From a virus: a stretch of DNA of 50,909 nucleotides. Position numbers and translations under genes: made by a program. Shown in pieces: positions 1-5,627 of this stretch (the stretch's first letter is position 1; each line of letters starts with the position of its first letter). The stretch is from positions 1 to 50,909 of IMG/VR virus record IMGVR_UViG_3300036827_000071. One strand, 5' to 3'. Below the pieces are notes generated by a model, which did no database searches, was not told the DNA's origin, and was given only the letters and a program-made list of their open reading frames with translations.

Positions 1-145
1 TGTCGTGCAGCCGGTAAGCGTAGTCCCGGTCATACCGGTATAGGTGATCTGTGCGTACCCGCTGACACCTGCACTTACCAGCGTCAGAACACGAATAGTC
101 ACAGGCGCAGTTGCAGAGGCAGCCGGGAAGCCTGCAGTCGATACC
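1..145. repeat. left copy of the contig-end overlap (circular junction)
   Basis: Identical to 50766-50909 except for one base: here the G run at 125-127 has three Gs, the right copy has two. This is the usual signature of a circular or circularly permuted genome assembled into a linear contig. In this copy the reading frame of the large minus-strand fibre gene stays open across the region, so this version is probably correct and the right copy carries a one-base error. The unique circle is then about 50,765 bp. Confidence 0.9.
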
Positions 146-1590
146 ACATTGAGTACCCCGGCGCCGGCGAACGTAGTAACGTCAACGCCATTCGATCCGG
201 CTGCTACGGTAGTAGAAGCCAGCGGAGGAATACCTGTACCCTGCACCAGACGTCCAACATCAGCTACGGAAGTCGCCGGCGTACCTACCACATTGCTGCC
301 AGCTACTAGCTGCGCATCGCCAACGAACTTGGGATTGCAGCAGAACGACGTGAAGCCCTGACCGAGCTGGTTGACCGTAATGCCAAGCGTCGGCGCAATC
401 GCCGAAATCGCACGTGCGCAGTGGATGTCGATCGGCCCGACACCTGCATTCAAGGCCAACGAAGGGAGCGAGTAGTTCTGTCCGGCCACCTGGCCTGGCG
501 GCGGAGCAAGCCCGTCGGCCTGGTTGCCACTGATCCAGGCAGGACGACGACCCGCAATGGCAGGCACAATGGCAGGAGCTGCAGGCCACAGGAACCAGAC
601 TGTCTTACCGTCAGGCGCAGTGGAGACGTAGGAGACGCTCGCATTCAACCGAGGAGAGTTCTCGGCGAGCAAGAAGGACTGCCAGATCGAAATCAGCTGT
701 ACGGTGTACGTGTCGCCAACAGTGAAGCCGGTGACCTCGAACTCGTGCGAAGTCGACGCCACGCCCTCACTAATGCCAACCTCACCAATTACTGCACCCG
801 ATGCCGGCGCAGTTGAATGCGGCGTGAGGAGCTCAGTGCACTGACTATCGAGCTGCCACTCACCAACCGCAGCTGTCGAAGTCCCCTTGACCATCAAGCG
901 TGTCGGCTGCCCACCATTCTTGCCAACGAGCAACTGAAACTGCATCGCGCCGCCACCGATGAAATCGCCAGAGGTCTCCAGACGGAATCGAACAGACGTC
1001 GCACGCGCCACGATCGTCGTACCGCCCCACTGACCAGTGGCCATCTGCCCAAGATTGCTCAGCGGTGGGTCTATGCCACCACTGTACGGCTGAACCTGCA
1101 AGACCAGGGTATCGTGTGGCAGCTCCGCCTGATCGACCTTCCCAGCGTTCGGGCCTGTCTGATCCAAGCTGGCGAGCGTCTCCAGCACAATGGTGGAGGA
1201 GACAATGTTGATGATCTCCTGGCCCGTGTAGGAGGTCTCGATCAGGTCGGCCAGCGACACTCCAGTGCCTGCATATGCAACTGGCACACTGATTAGCAGG
1301 CTGTTGCGACCCTTGACGCCTGCAGTTGAAATGTTCTCCGTTACGGAGTAGGCCCAGTTGATCGGCGATACGTCAGGGTCATCGGTGGCGGGCAGATCAA
1401 CCGAGAAGTGCCCACTACCATCCAGAGTGGCAACGAAGACCTTAGGCAGGAGGATCAAGTCCGAACCAGGATCCTCAATTCCGGCGACCTGTGGTGCAAA
1501 CGTAATCGTACCAGCCAGCGGGTTACCGTTGAAGTCCTCGTAGGTACCGTGAACGGTAACGAGGTTGAGGTCACCAGTACTGCCTGCCAA
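1..1590 (-). CDS. fibre / receptor-binding candidate, N-terminal 530 codons
   Basis: Reading - from TTG at 1590-1588 the frame stays open for 530 codons to base 1, then continues in the same frame from 50765 to the stop at 49296, giving 1,019 aa. GGGAGGG lies 7-8 nt before the TTG, and the upstream gene stops 11 nt away. No ATG lies near the N-terminus. The first ~90 residues read like the beta-rich N-terminal domain of actinophage minor tail proteins (VHGTYEDFNGNPLAGTITF). Residues ~130-380 are beta-rich with a jelly-roll feel. From ~400 the chain turns into Ala/Gly/Thr/Val-rich repeats with phrases such as STAGFP and ITYTGMTGTTLTGC, common in phage fibres. A virion-surface adhesin is inferred. 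It is unusual that it sits directly upstream of the large terminase. Confidence 0.8.
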   Translation of the reverse strand, partial: MAGSTGDLNLVTVHGTYEDFNGNPLAGTITFAPQVAGIEDPGSDLILLPKVFVATLDGSGHFSVDLPATDDPDVSPINWAYSVTENISTAGVKGRNSLLISVPVAYAGTGVSLADLIETSYTGQEIINIVSSTIVLETLASLDQTGPNAGKVDQAELPHDTLVLQVQPYSGGIDPPLSNLGQMATGQWGGTTIVARATSVRFRLETSGDFIGGGAMQFQLLVGKNGGQPTRLMVKGTSTAAVGEWQLDSQCTELLTPHSTAPASGAVIGEVGISEGVASTSHEFEVTGFTVGDTYTVQLISIWQSFLLAENSPRLNASVSYVSTAPDGKTVWFLWPAAPAIVPAIAGRRPAWISGNQADGLAPPPGQVAGQNYSLPSLALNAGVGPIDIHCARAISAIAPTLGITVNQLGQGFTSFCCNPKFVGDAQLVAGSNVVGTPATSVADVGRLVQGTGIPPLASTTVAAGSNGVDVTTFAGAGVLNVVSTAGFPAASATAPVTIRVLTLVSAGVSGYAQITYTGMTGTTLTGCTT

Positions 1591-1601
1591 CGTCGCCCTC
1601 C

Positions 1602-1808
1602 CTATTCTGTCCAGGCCCAGACGTTTGTCTGGTTATGTGCCGTACGAAATGCAACCCCCGTGACAACCTGCCTCGAAGAGGCAATCAGCAAAGACACAAC
1701 TGTGCCTGCCACAGCAGTAATGCGCGCTGGAACAGGCTGGCGCGACGTAGCTCGGTAGTACGTACAGGTCCTACCAACCTCAGGCGCCCGCTGTGTCTGA
1801 GCGGCCAC
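1602..1808 (-). CDS. small protein, paralogue of the 80-aa gene upstream
   Basis: 68 aa, function unknown. The C-terminal half (RQVVTGVAFRTAHNQTNVWAW) resembles the C-terminus of the neighbouring 80-aa protein, with the shared pattern VV..VA..TA.NQTNV. Its start codon overlaps the stop of that gene at 1808, so the two are translationally coupled. The next gene downstream is the 1,019-aa fibre. No signal peptide or membrane segment is seen. The pair looks like a tandem duplication, and its position suggests a structural or fibre-attachment accessory role, which is inference only. Confidence 0.75.
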   Translation of the reverse strand: MAAQTQRAPEVGRTCTYYRATSRQPVPARITAVAGTVVSLLIASSRQVVTGVAFRTAHNQTNVWAWTE

Positions 1809-2050
1809 TATCGACCTGCAGTGAAGTAAACGTTGGTCTGGTTGGCAGCAGTGCCCAAGGCGACGTTGTCCACTACACGCTTCGACGACGAGTTGCGGAT
1901 GCTGAGCTTGAGCCCGCTTGACGTACCCTGCCCAACCACATGCGCATCGAGCATGTTGCCCTTGGCATCGCGGTACGTGACAATGCGGTGCCCTTGGTCC
2001 TTGCCCTTGTCAACGCCAGTACGCGTGCGCAAGTCGGTCTGTCGTCCCAC
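1808..2050 (-). CDS. small protein, paralogue of the 68-aa gene downstream
   Basis: 80 aa from GTG at 2050-2048, preceded by a strong Shine-Dalgarno GAAGGAGG about 6 nt upstream. It opens MGRQTDLRTRTGVDKGKDQG and ends VVDNVALGTAANQTNVYFTAGR. The end matches the 68-aa protein downstream, marking a tandem duplication with divergence. The Asp/Arg-rich start and predicted short beta strands fit a small virion component, but no family was recognised. It belongs to the late leftward operon between the putative small terminase and the fibre gene. Confidence 0.75.
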   Translation of the reverse strand: MGRQTDLRTRTGVDKGKDQGHRIVTYRDAKGNMLDAHVVGQGTSSGLKLSIRNSSSKRVVDNVALGTAANQTNVYFTAGR

Positions 2051-2148
2051 CGGGTCCCTCCTTCTGACAGAGCTCCACAGGGTGGAGGTATAATGAATAC
2101 TGTCTTGGGCACACGGTGCCCGCTCTTACACGTTCGGGTGTCTCGTCG

Positions 2149-2343
2149 CTAGCAGCCAGGCATCTGCAGGTTGTTGAAGCCGGACAGCGAGCCTGTCTTA
2201 CCGGTCTTGGAGCCTGCCTTAGCCATGCCCTTGCCGGCACCCTTGGTGTTGATGGTCTTGCTGGCTGTGCCACCTCGGCCTGCCTGGGTAAGCTTGCCCA
2301 TTGCTGCCTTGCCTCGGTAGCCGCTTGCGCCGCCCTTTGCCAT
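2149..2343 (-). CDS. Gly/Lys-rich 64-aa protein of unknown function
   Basis: 64 aa from ATG at 2343, with AAAGGG about 8 nt upstream. A longer in-frame opening exists upstream but lacks a start with a ribosome site and runs through a simple repeat, so the short form is chosen. The composition is extreme: Gly, Lys, Ala, Ser and Thr make up most of the chain (GYRGKAAMGKLTQAGRGGTA), with one Cys at the very C-terminus and almost no hydrophobic core. It is basic and probably disordered until bound to DNA or a structural partner. Such small basic Gly-rich proteins occur near terminase and portal genes in other phages. No function is assigned. Confidence 0.65.
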   Translation of the reverse strand: MAKGGASGYRGKAAMGKLTQAGRGGTASKTINTKGAGKGMAKAGSKTGKTGSLSGFNNLQMPGC

Positions 2344-2393
2344 TCGCGTGCCCTTTCGAGTTAGAAGTGTCGAGGGAAGAAGCTTAGGAAGTA

Positions 2394-2421
2394 GAAGGTT
2401 GAAGGTTGAAGGTTGAAGGTT
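2394..2421. repeat. four perfect tandem copies of the 7-mer GAAGGTT
   Basis: GAAGGTT is repeated head to tail at 2394, 2401, 2408 and 2415, followed by GGGTGGGTTAGG. It lies in the 85-bp gap between the putative small-terminase gene (stop at 2429) and the 64-aa gene. Iterons next to a small terminase gene can be packaging-initiation sites. A slippage-grown spacer is the plain alternative. Confidence 0.8.
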
Positions 2422-2428
2422 GGGTGGG

Positions 2429-2881
2429 TTAGGTAGAAGAACTGTTTGCGTGCTGCTCCGCCGCCTTGGTGAGCTCCGACAGCAGGTCGCCGAGAGGGTC
2501 TTCGCCCTGCGACTTGAGGTCGTCGCCAGGCTTGCCAAGCATCCGGTCCACGAGGTACTGGCCAGCACGAAGCCGAGTAGTCTCCGACGCGGAGTGAATG
2601 GCAAGGTGGATCATTGACTGAGTCACGACAGGAAGGTTCTCGCGAATCAGCCGGCGCGACAGGTCTTCCGCGGACTCGCTCGGGTTTATCGTCCGCTCAA
2701 GGATCAATGACTCCATGGCGTCTTCGCTTACCCAGTCTGCCTCTGGCTGGGTCTCTCCGCCCAGCTCAACGCCATTGGCCTCGTACACTTCCCGCGTATT
2801 GCTGACAGGCGGAGAGGGGTTTGGCTGTGAAGAGTGTGACGCAGACTCGGAGTCGAAAGAGTTGCCTTCGTGGTCGCTCAT
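2429..2881 (-). CDS. putative small terminase subunit, first gene of the late operon
   Basis: 150 aa from ATG at 2881. Residues 1-50 are Ser/Glu/Pro-rich and probably disordered. Residues ~55-140 are helical: NPSESAEDLSRRLIRENLP, then IHSASETTRLRAGQYLVDRML (split here between helices), then an acidic/Ala tail. The second part follows the pattern of phage small terminases and related DNA-binding subunits, in which a helix of this type ends in a (V/L)LDR-like motif. It is the first gene of the leftward structural operon, and the large terminase lies downstream in the same transcript. There is no Shine-Dalgarno sequence, and the ATG sits 7 nt after TATAGT, so the message is probably leaderless. 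Small terminase is a family-style inference; a plain hypothetical is possible. Confidence 0.6.
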   Translation of the reverse strand: MSDHEGNSFDSESASHSSQPNPSPPVSNTREVYEANGVELGGETQPEADWVSEDAMESLILERTINPSESAEDLSRRLIRENLPVVTQSMIHLAIHSASETTRLRAGQYLVDRMLGKPGDDLKSQGEDPLGDLLSELTKAAEQHANSSST

Positions 2882-2888
2882 GACTACT

Positions 2889-2918
2889 ACTATAGTACAG
2901 CACGCACTAGGCCAGCAA
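2889..2918 (-). promoter_or_regulatory. late leftward promoter, leaderless type
   Basis: Read on -, TTGCTG (2918-2913), an 18-bp spacer and TATAGT (2894-2889) are followed by 7 nt and the ATG at 2881. The 18-bp spacing recurs at other promoters in this genome. With a start site about 7 nt below the -10, the mRNA would begin at or next to the ATG. Confidence 0.65.
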
Positions 2919-3056
2919 GCGTGTCGTATTATATTGTAACACATGCAAATCGCACTAGAAACCCGTAACCCGTACCGGTCTGCATCGCCGCGCGGGACCC
3001 GCATAGAATATAGTTACAGGCAGGCACAAGGTCAGCCTCAACAGAAAGGCAACGCC

Positions 3057-3311
3057 ATGTCCGACACCGCCACGCAGGCCACCGTCACCTTCGCGCCGTT
3101 CTTCACCGAGGCGAAGTACACCGGGTACGGCCTGGCCAAGGTCGTCAACGACGTCCTCACGCTCGCGGAGCTCAAGACCATCCCACCGCAGATGGTGTAC
3201 AACTACGGTCGCAAGGGCCTCATCAACGGCCAGAAGGACGCAAAGGCGTTCACCAAGGCCGAGGCGATCGCTTGGGCCGACAAGTACCTCGGCAAGCGCG
3301 CGCAGGCGTAG
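3057..3311 (+). CDS. small helix-turn-helix-like DNA-binding protein (copy A)
   Basis: 84 aa from ATG at 3057 with GAAAGG 7-8 nt upstream. The frame is open further back to an ATG at 2943 that follows TATATT by 7 nt, so a 122-aa leaderless form is an alternative. The core IPPQMVYNYGRKGLI (residues ~42-56) looks like the recognition part of an excisionase/MerR-type helix-turn-helix. It is followed by AFTKAEAIAWADKYL, the kind of segment that closes such folds. Three relatives with the same (P/A)Q-x-(V/I)-Y-x-Y core lie at 5242, 7926 and 11515. It opens the rightward unit, facing the late promoter, and is a good candidate transcriptional regulator. DNA binding is inferred. Confidence 0.75.
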   Translation: MSDTATQATVTFAPFFTEAKYTGYGLAKVVNDVLTLAELKTIPPQMVYNYGRKGLINGQKDAKAFTKAEAIAWADKYLGKRAQA

Positions 3312-3323
3312 GTAGCGAGGGTG

Positions 3324-3350
3324 TGGCAGGGGCGAGAACCGTCCCTGCCA
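3324..3350 (+). terminator. hairpin after helix-turn-helix copy A
   Basis: TGGCAGGG (3324-3331) and CCCTGCCA (3343-3350) form a perfect 8-bp stem with an 11-nt loop. AGGTA (3310-3314) and TACCT lower down may add an outer stem. There is no run of T, so it may act as a pause, attenuator or factor-dependent terminator. It sits between converging genes ending at 3311 (+) and 3414 (-). Confidence 0.5.
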
Positions 3351-3413
3351 GGCCTGCCTTACCTAGGTCCATACCAACCGGCCCTTGACACCTACACAGA
3401 GTTCCACAGGACG

Positions 3414-3650
3414 CTACTTCTCGGTGCCATACTCCCTGTCTAAGCGTGCCAAGGTCTCCTGGAAGTCCTGTTCAGCCAGACGCGCTGCTTCTGCGGCGTG
3501 TGCCTCCTGTACTCTCCTATCACGGGAGGCTTTCTGAGCCATGTGCATATGTTCGCGGCAGTATGGCTCACCAGGTGCCTTCAGGACCTTGAGGACGCCA
3601 TCAGTAAGCGCGGTACATCTGGGGCAGTAAGGTTGGCGCGGTCTTCCCAT
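3414..3650 (-). CDS. 78-aa putative zinc-binding protein, lone minus-strand gene in the early region
   Basis: Start chosen at ATG 3650, which lies exactly 6 nt after TATAAT (3662-3657) and would be leaderless; an upstream in-frame start at 3686 lies inside the promoter. The protein begins MGRPRQPYCPRCTALTDG and has a second group PYCREHMHM, so C9-x2-C12 and C33-x3-H36 can bind zinc. The C-terminal half is a charged Ala/Glu/Arg helix (RRVQEAHAAEAARLAEQDFQ) likely to form a coiled coil. It is the only early-region gene on -, between two + transcription units. A small regulator or host-takeover factor is plausible, but unproven. Confidence 0.7.
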   Translation of the reverse strand: MGRPRQPYCPRCTALTDGVLKVLKAPGEPYCREHMHMAQKASRDRRVQEAHAAEAARLAEQDFQETLARLDREYGTEK

Positions 3651-3656
3651 GTTCCT

Positions 3657-3686
3657 ATTATAGCATGCCCGTTTGGCCCTTCTCAC
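3657..3686 (-). promoter_or_regulatory. leaderless promoter for the 78-aa gene
   Basis: On -, GTGAGA (3686-3681), an 18-bp spacer, TATAAT (3662-3657), six bases AGGAAC, then ATG. The -35 is weak. The -10-to-ATG spacing equals that at 4700 and 5096. Confidence 0.55.
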
Positions 3687-3719
3687 CTTGTCCGATAGCG
3701 ATTCGATGGAGGGGGATTT

Positions 3720-3850
3720 TCTCTAAACACGGAGCACTATATACGGTAACACTAAACACCGCTAACCCACTCTATAAAGGTATATATATTACCTAAATAT
3801 ACTATTACCTAAGTCTCAAGGACTCGGACGAGGCACTATTACCAGGACCC
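3720..3850. promoter_or_regulatory. AT-rich gene-free region with direct repeats (candidate origin or control site)
   Basis: The stretch 3687-4034 has no convincing gene. Its left half is strikingly AT-rich compared with the rest of the genome. ATTACCTAA occurs at 3788-3796 and 3804-3812, and ACTATTACC recurs at 3836-3844. GGTATATATATTACC at 3779-3793 is an imperfect palindrome whose right arm is part of the first repeat. Together these resemble an unwinding region with small iterons, or an operator cluster, between the divergent genes at 3650 (-) and 4035 (+). Neither function is proven. Confidence 0.45.
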
Positions 3851-3860
3851 GTTTCAACCT

Positions 3861-3937
3861 GCGGAGATCAGTTCAGTTGTAGAGACTTACCAAACAGAAG
3901 TCTGTGCACGGTATCAGGAACTGAGCACTTCTCCAGC
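3861..3937 (+). ncRNA. possible structured RNA, tRNA-sized three-arm fold
   Basis: GGAGA (3863-3867) pairs with TCTCC (3930-3934), enclosing exactly 72 nt. Inside are a D-arm-like segment (3870-3886), a 6-bp hairpin AGACTT/AAGTCT with a 9-nt loop (3883-3903), and an arm in which GTGC and TCAG pair with CTGAGCAC around a bulge. It lacks the T-loop consensus and a normal 7-nt anticodon loop, so it is not called a tRNA. It could be a tRNA remnant, a tRNA mimic or a small RNA. Confidence 0.3.
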
Positions 3938-3978
3938 GCCCTGGACCTCAAAAGCCCTAGCGAGGCTCCATCGACCTA

Positions 3979-4014
3979 TGATATAATAGGATCAAGCGAG
4001 CAGCTATAGCTCGC
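3979..4014 (+). promoter_or_regulatory. extended -10 promoter followed by a leader hairpin
   Basis: TG (3979-3980), one base and TATAAT (3982-3987) make an extended -10 element. No convincing -35 is seen. Just past the expected start site, GCGAGC (3996-4001) and GCTCGC (4009-4014) form a 6-bp hairpin at the 5' end of the message for the secreted protein at 4035. Confidence 0.55.
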
Positions 4015-4034
4015 CTACCCCGAAAGGAACGCTC

Positions 4035-4400
4035 ATGAAGAACAGCACCAAGGTAGGGCTCGCAGGCGCAGCCACGATGGCTGCAATTGGGTTCGCTCTA
4101 CCAACCCCATCAGCACAGGCAGGAGGTCTCGACGAGACCTACCCGAGCACCCAGCAGATGTGGAAGGACGCACACTCGGTCATCCAGCTCGATCGGGTCA
4201 AGCTTCCGTGGACTGGGAGGATCCAGTACACGCAGCGCGACCATCAGCACGGGGTGTGCATCGAGACCTTCAACGGAACCAACCACTCCATCAAGCAGTA
4301 CGGGCACGGAGTACCGTCGGGCATGTACATCAAGTTCTGTCGAGACGGGAACTACTATACCAACGACGGCAAGCCGTTCCCAAACATGCACGGTTTCTAA
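4035..4400 (+). CDS. predicted secreted protein, function unknown
   Basis: 121 aa. The N-terminus is a classic Sec signal peptide: basic MKNSTK, a hydrophobic stretch (VGLAGAATMAAIGFAL), then PTPSAQA ending in an A-x-A cleavage site at about residue 29. The mature ~92-residue domain is rich in aromatic and polar residues (YTQRDHQHGVCIETFNG, YIKFCRDGNYYTNDG) with two cysteines that could form a disulfide after export. AAAGGA lies 6-7 nt before the ATG, and the gene has its own promoter and 5' hairpin. A secreted early phage protein is unusual. It could act at the cell surface, for example by altering the envelope or blocking superinfection. No family was recognised. Confidence 0.8.
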   Translation: MKNSTKVGLAGAATMAAIGFALPTPSAQAGGLDETYPSTQQMWKDAHSVIQLDRVKLPWTGRIQYTQRDHQHGVCIETFNGTNHSIKQYGHGVPSGMYIKFCRDGNYYTNDGKPFPNMHGF

Positions 4401-4490
4401 CCACCCAGAGGCGGAGCATCGTCGGTCTGGTCTCACCAGGCAGGCGGTGTCCTGCAGCTAGCAGGTAACGAAGAGAGGTAACCAAACCCA

Positions 4491-4610
4491 ATGACACCCA
4501 AACAACGTCGCGTGTGCCAGACCATCGTAGGGCTTGGCATGGTGTACCTCGGCCTGTTCATGGCAGCGGTAGGTGCCTTTGTCTTCTACGCCCTGCTCCA
4601 GGCACTGTAA
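4491..4610 (+). CDS. 39-aa single-pass membrane protein
   Basis: ATG at 4491, stop at 4608-4610. A basic start MTPKQRR is followed by one long hydrophobic helix (VGLGMVYLGLFMAAVGAFVF, residues 13-32) and a short tail, so an N-in orientation is expected. Upstream AGAGAGGTAA is a reasonable ribosome site about 12 nt away. It follows the secreted protein by 90 nt. Small early membrane proteins like this often alter host envelope functions or exclude other phages, but nothing specific can be assigned. Confidence 0.55.
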   Translation: MTPKQRRVCQTIVGLGMVYLGLFMAAVGAFVFYALLQAL

Positions 4611-4675
4611 GCCGCCCCAACGAGGTAGCGACCGTGGAACCAATCAAGAGCGACCACCCTGTGGCACTCCTCGCC

Positions 4676-4705
4676 TTGCAAAGGGGCGCGCGGCCGTGTT
4701 ACAAT
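4676..4705 (+). promoter_or_regulatory. leaderless promoter, CTTGCAAAGGG family
   Basis: TTGCAA (4676-4681), an 18-bp spacer, TACAAT (4700-4705), then six bases AGAGGT and ATG at 4712. The start site should coincide with the ATG. The preceding C and following AGGGG extend the -35 into CTTGCAAAGGG, also found at 7822 and 24043. Confidence 0.7.
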
Positions 4706-4711
4706 AGAGGT

Positions 4712-4897
4712 ATGCAGATCAAGCTCGATGCGCCGCACCTTTACGTTCCGGTTCCAGATCTAGATGCAGCGGCTACCACTGGTGGTGAGTGCATGATCTG
4801 CGGTCTCCCTGAAGGCAACCGGCGACACAATGCAAGGCCCACGAGAAAGAACCCACGTACCAAGAGAATGGAGTACACCGATGACACCGAAGACTGA
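4712..4897 (+). CDS. 61-aa putative zinc-finger protein
   Basis: The start is fixed by the promoter: ATG 4712 lies 6 nt after TACAAT, so the transcript is leaderless. A longer in-frame opening reaches back to 4514 but would cross the promoter. The middle carries GGECMICGLPEGNRRHNARP, a C-x2-C followed by H-type residues as in treble-clef or HNH-like zinc knuckles. The C-terminus is basic, then acidic (RKNPRTKRMEYTDDTED). It overlaps the next gene by 17 nt. The residues suggest nucleic-acid binding, but no family is recognised. Confidence 0.65.
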   Translation: MQIKLDAPHLYVPVPDLDAAATTGGECMICGLPEGNRRHNARPTRKNPRTKRMEYTDDTED

Positions 4898-5054
4898 ACA
4901 CCCGCCGCTGTTGCTACTGACCTATTCGGGTCGGAACTGGCAGTTCAAGGAGTGGTTGCAGAACGTGCTCAGGCCCATGGCTGTGAGTAACGAACAGACC
5001 AAGCAGCGCCTTGGCATCCCGAGTCGCTTCGACGGTAGGGTTGGTCTTTCATAA
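4881..5054 (+). CDS. 57-aa protein of unknown function
   Basis: ATG at 4881 with TGGAG about 7 nt upstream, inside the end of the preceding gene (17-nt overlap). The sequence starts MTPKTEHPPLLLLTYSG, then a helical amphipathic part (NWQFKEWLQNVLRPMAVSNE) and a basic tail. The pattern of short helices with KQRLGIP could be a minimal DNA- or protein-binding domain. No relative was recognised. It is expressed from the leaderless promoter at 4676. Confidence 0.5.
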   Translation: MTPKTEHPPLLLLTYSGRNWQFKEWLQNVLRPMAVSNEQTKQRLGIPSRFDGRVGLS

Positions 5055-5071
5055 CAGGACGCAAAAGGTGC

Positions 5072-5101
5072 TTGCGGTCTGCGCTGGGCATGCTGTATAA
5101 T
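5072..5101 (+). promoter_or_regulatory. leaderless promoter upstream of the 45-aa gene and helix-turn-helix copy B
   Basis: TTGCGG (5072-5077), an 18-bp spacer and TATAAT (5096-5101), then AGAGGT and ATG at 5108. The eight bases from the end of the -10 box through ATG match those at 4705-4714, so the two promoters share one design. Confidence 0.75.
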
Positions 5102-5107
5102 AGAGGT

Positions 5108-5245
5108 ATGAACAGCAGCAAGGAAGGCCGATGTGAAGAGTGCATCATCCTTCGTACGTCTTACCGGACGATCGGAGGCTGGTGCAGTCGTCAAATCGGC
5201 GACGCAGGACCGTGTAGGTCCTACCACCGAAGGGGTTCACTATGA
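5108..5245 (+). CDS. 45-aa Cys-rich protein, probably zinc-binding
   Basis: ATG at 5108 sits 6 nt after a TATAAT box (leaderless), and the stop at 5243-5245 overlaps the ATG of the next gene (ATGA), a typical coupled arrangement. The protein reads CEECIILRTSYRT (C9, C12), then WCSRQ (C26) and PCRSYHR (C36, H40): enough ligands for one zinc ribbon. The many Arg residues suggest nucleic-acid contact. It is short and easily missed by gene callers, but promoter spacing and coupling make it convincing. It probably acts with helix-turn-helix copy B, with which it is co-translated. Confidence 0.65.
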   Translation: MNSSKEGRCEECIILRTSYRTIGGWCSRQIGDAGPCRSYHRRGSL

Positions 5246-5616
5246 GCCGCACCGTTCGCAATACCCCGACCACACAGGCCGACGCCGTCGAGACCGTCGA
5301 ATTCACGCCCAAGTCGTTGGCCGAGCTGGCTGGCGAGCTGGAGGGTGAAGGCGCGCAGACCACCAAGGAGCGCTTCGCGGCGCAGACCGCTGAGCAGGTC
5401 GTCAACCCGATCGTGCTGTCGCGGCTCGTTGGCTGCCGTGCCCAGATGGTCTACAACTACATCCGGAAGGGCAAGATCGCGTCGGTGACCAACAACAACA
5501 CCCAGAAGAAGGTCGTCCCGCTCGAGGCCGCTCAGCAGTGGGCGAACGAGTACCTGCAGCGCAAGGGTGAGAAGGCGATTCGGATCGAGCGAGAGCTCGC
5601 CGGCATCGAGAGCTGA
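5242..5616 (+). CDS. helix-turn-helix-like DNA-binding protein (copy B)
   Basis: 124 aa from ATG 5242, overlapping the upstream stop by 4 nt. The N-terminal ~60 residues are Thr/Glu/Ala-rich. The core is VLSRLVGCRAQMVYNYIRKG (residues ~58-77), followed by KIASVTNNN, KKVVPLEAAQQWANEYLQRK and a charged helix. The QMVYNYIRKGKI segment is nearly the same as in copies A and D and fits the recognition helix of an excisionase/AlpA/MerR-type winged fold, with EAAQQWANEYL as the closing helix. Predicted role: transcription factor or nucleoid-type DNA-binding protein of the early region. Operators are not known; the repeated promoter elements are candidates. Confidence 0.75.
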   Translation: MSRTVRNTPTTQADAVETVEFTPKSLAELAGELEGEGAQTTKERFAAQTAEQVVNPIVLSRLVGCRAQMVYNYIRKGKIASVTNNNTQKKVVPLEAAQQWANEYLQRKGEKAIRIERELAGIES

Positions 5617-5627
5617 CACTCAGGGCT

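Noticed and set aside
2943-3311. 122-aa leaderless version of helix-turn-helix copy A
   Set aside because: TATATT 7 nt before ATG 2943 fits the leaderless pattern, but the extra 38 residues are low-complexity and ATG 3057 has a good ribosome site. Kept as an alternative start only.
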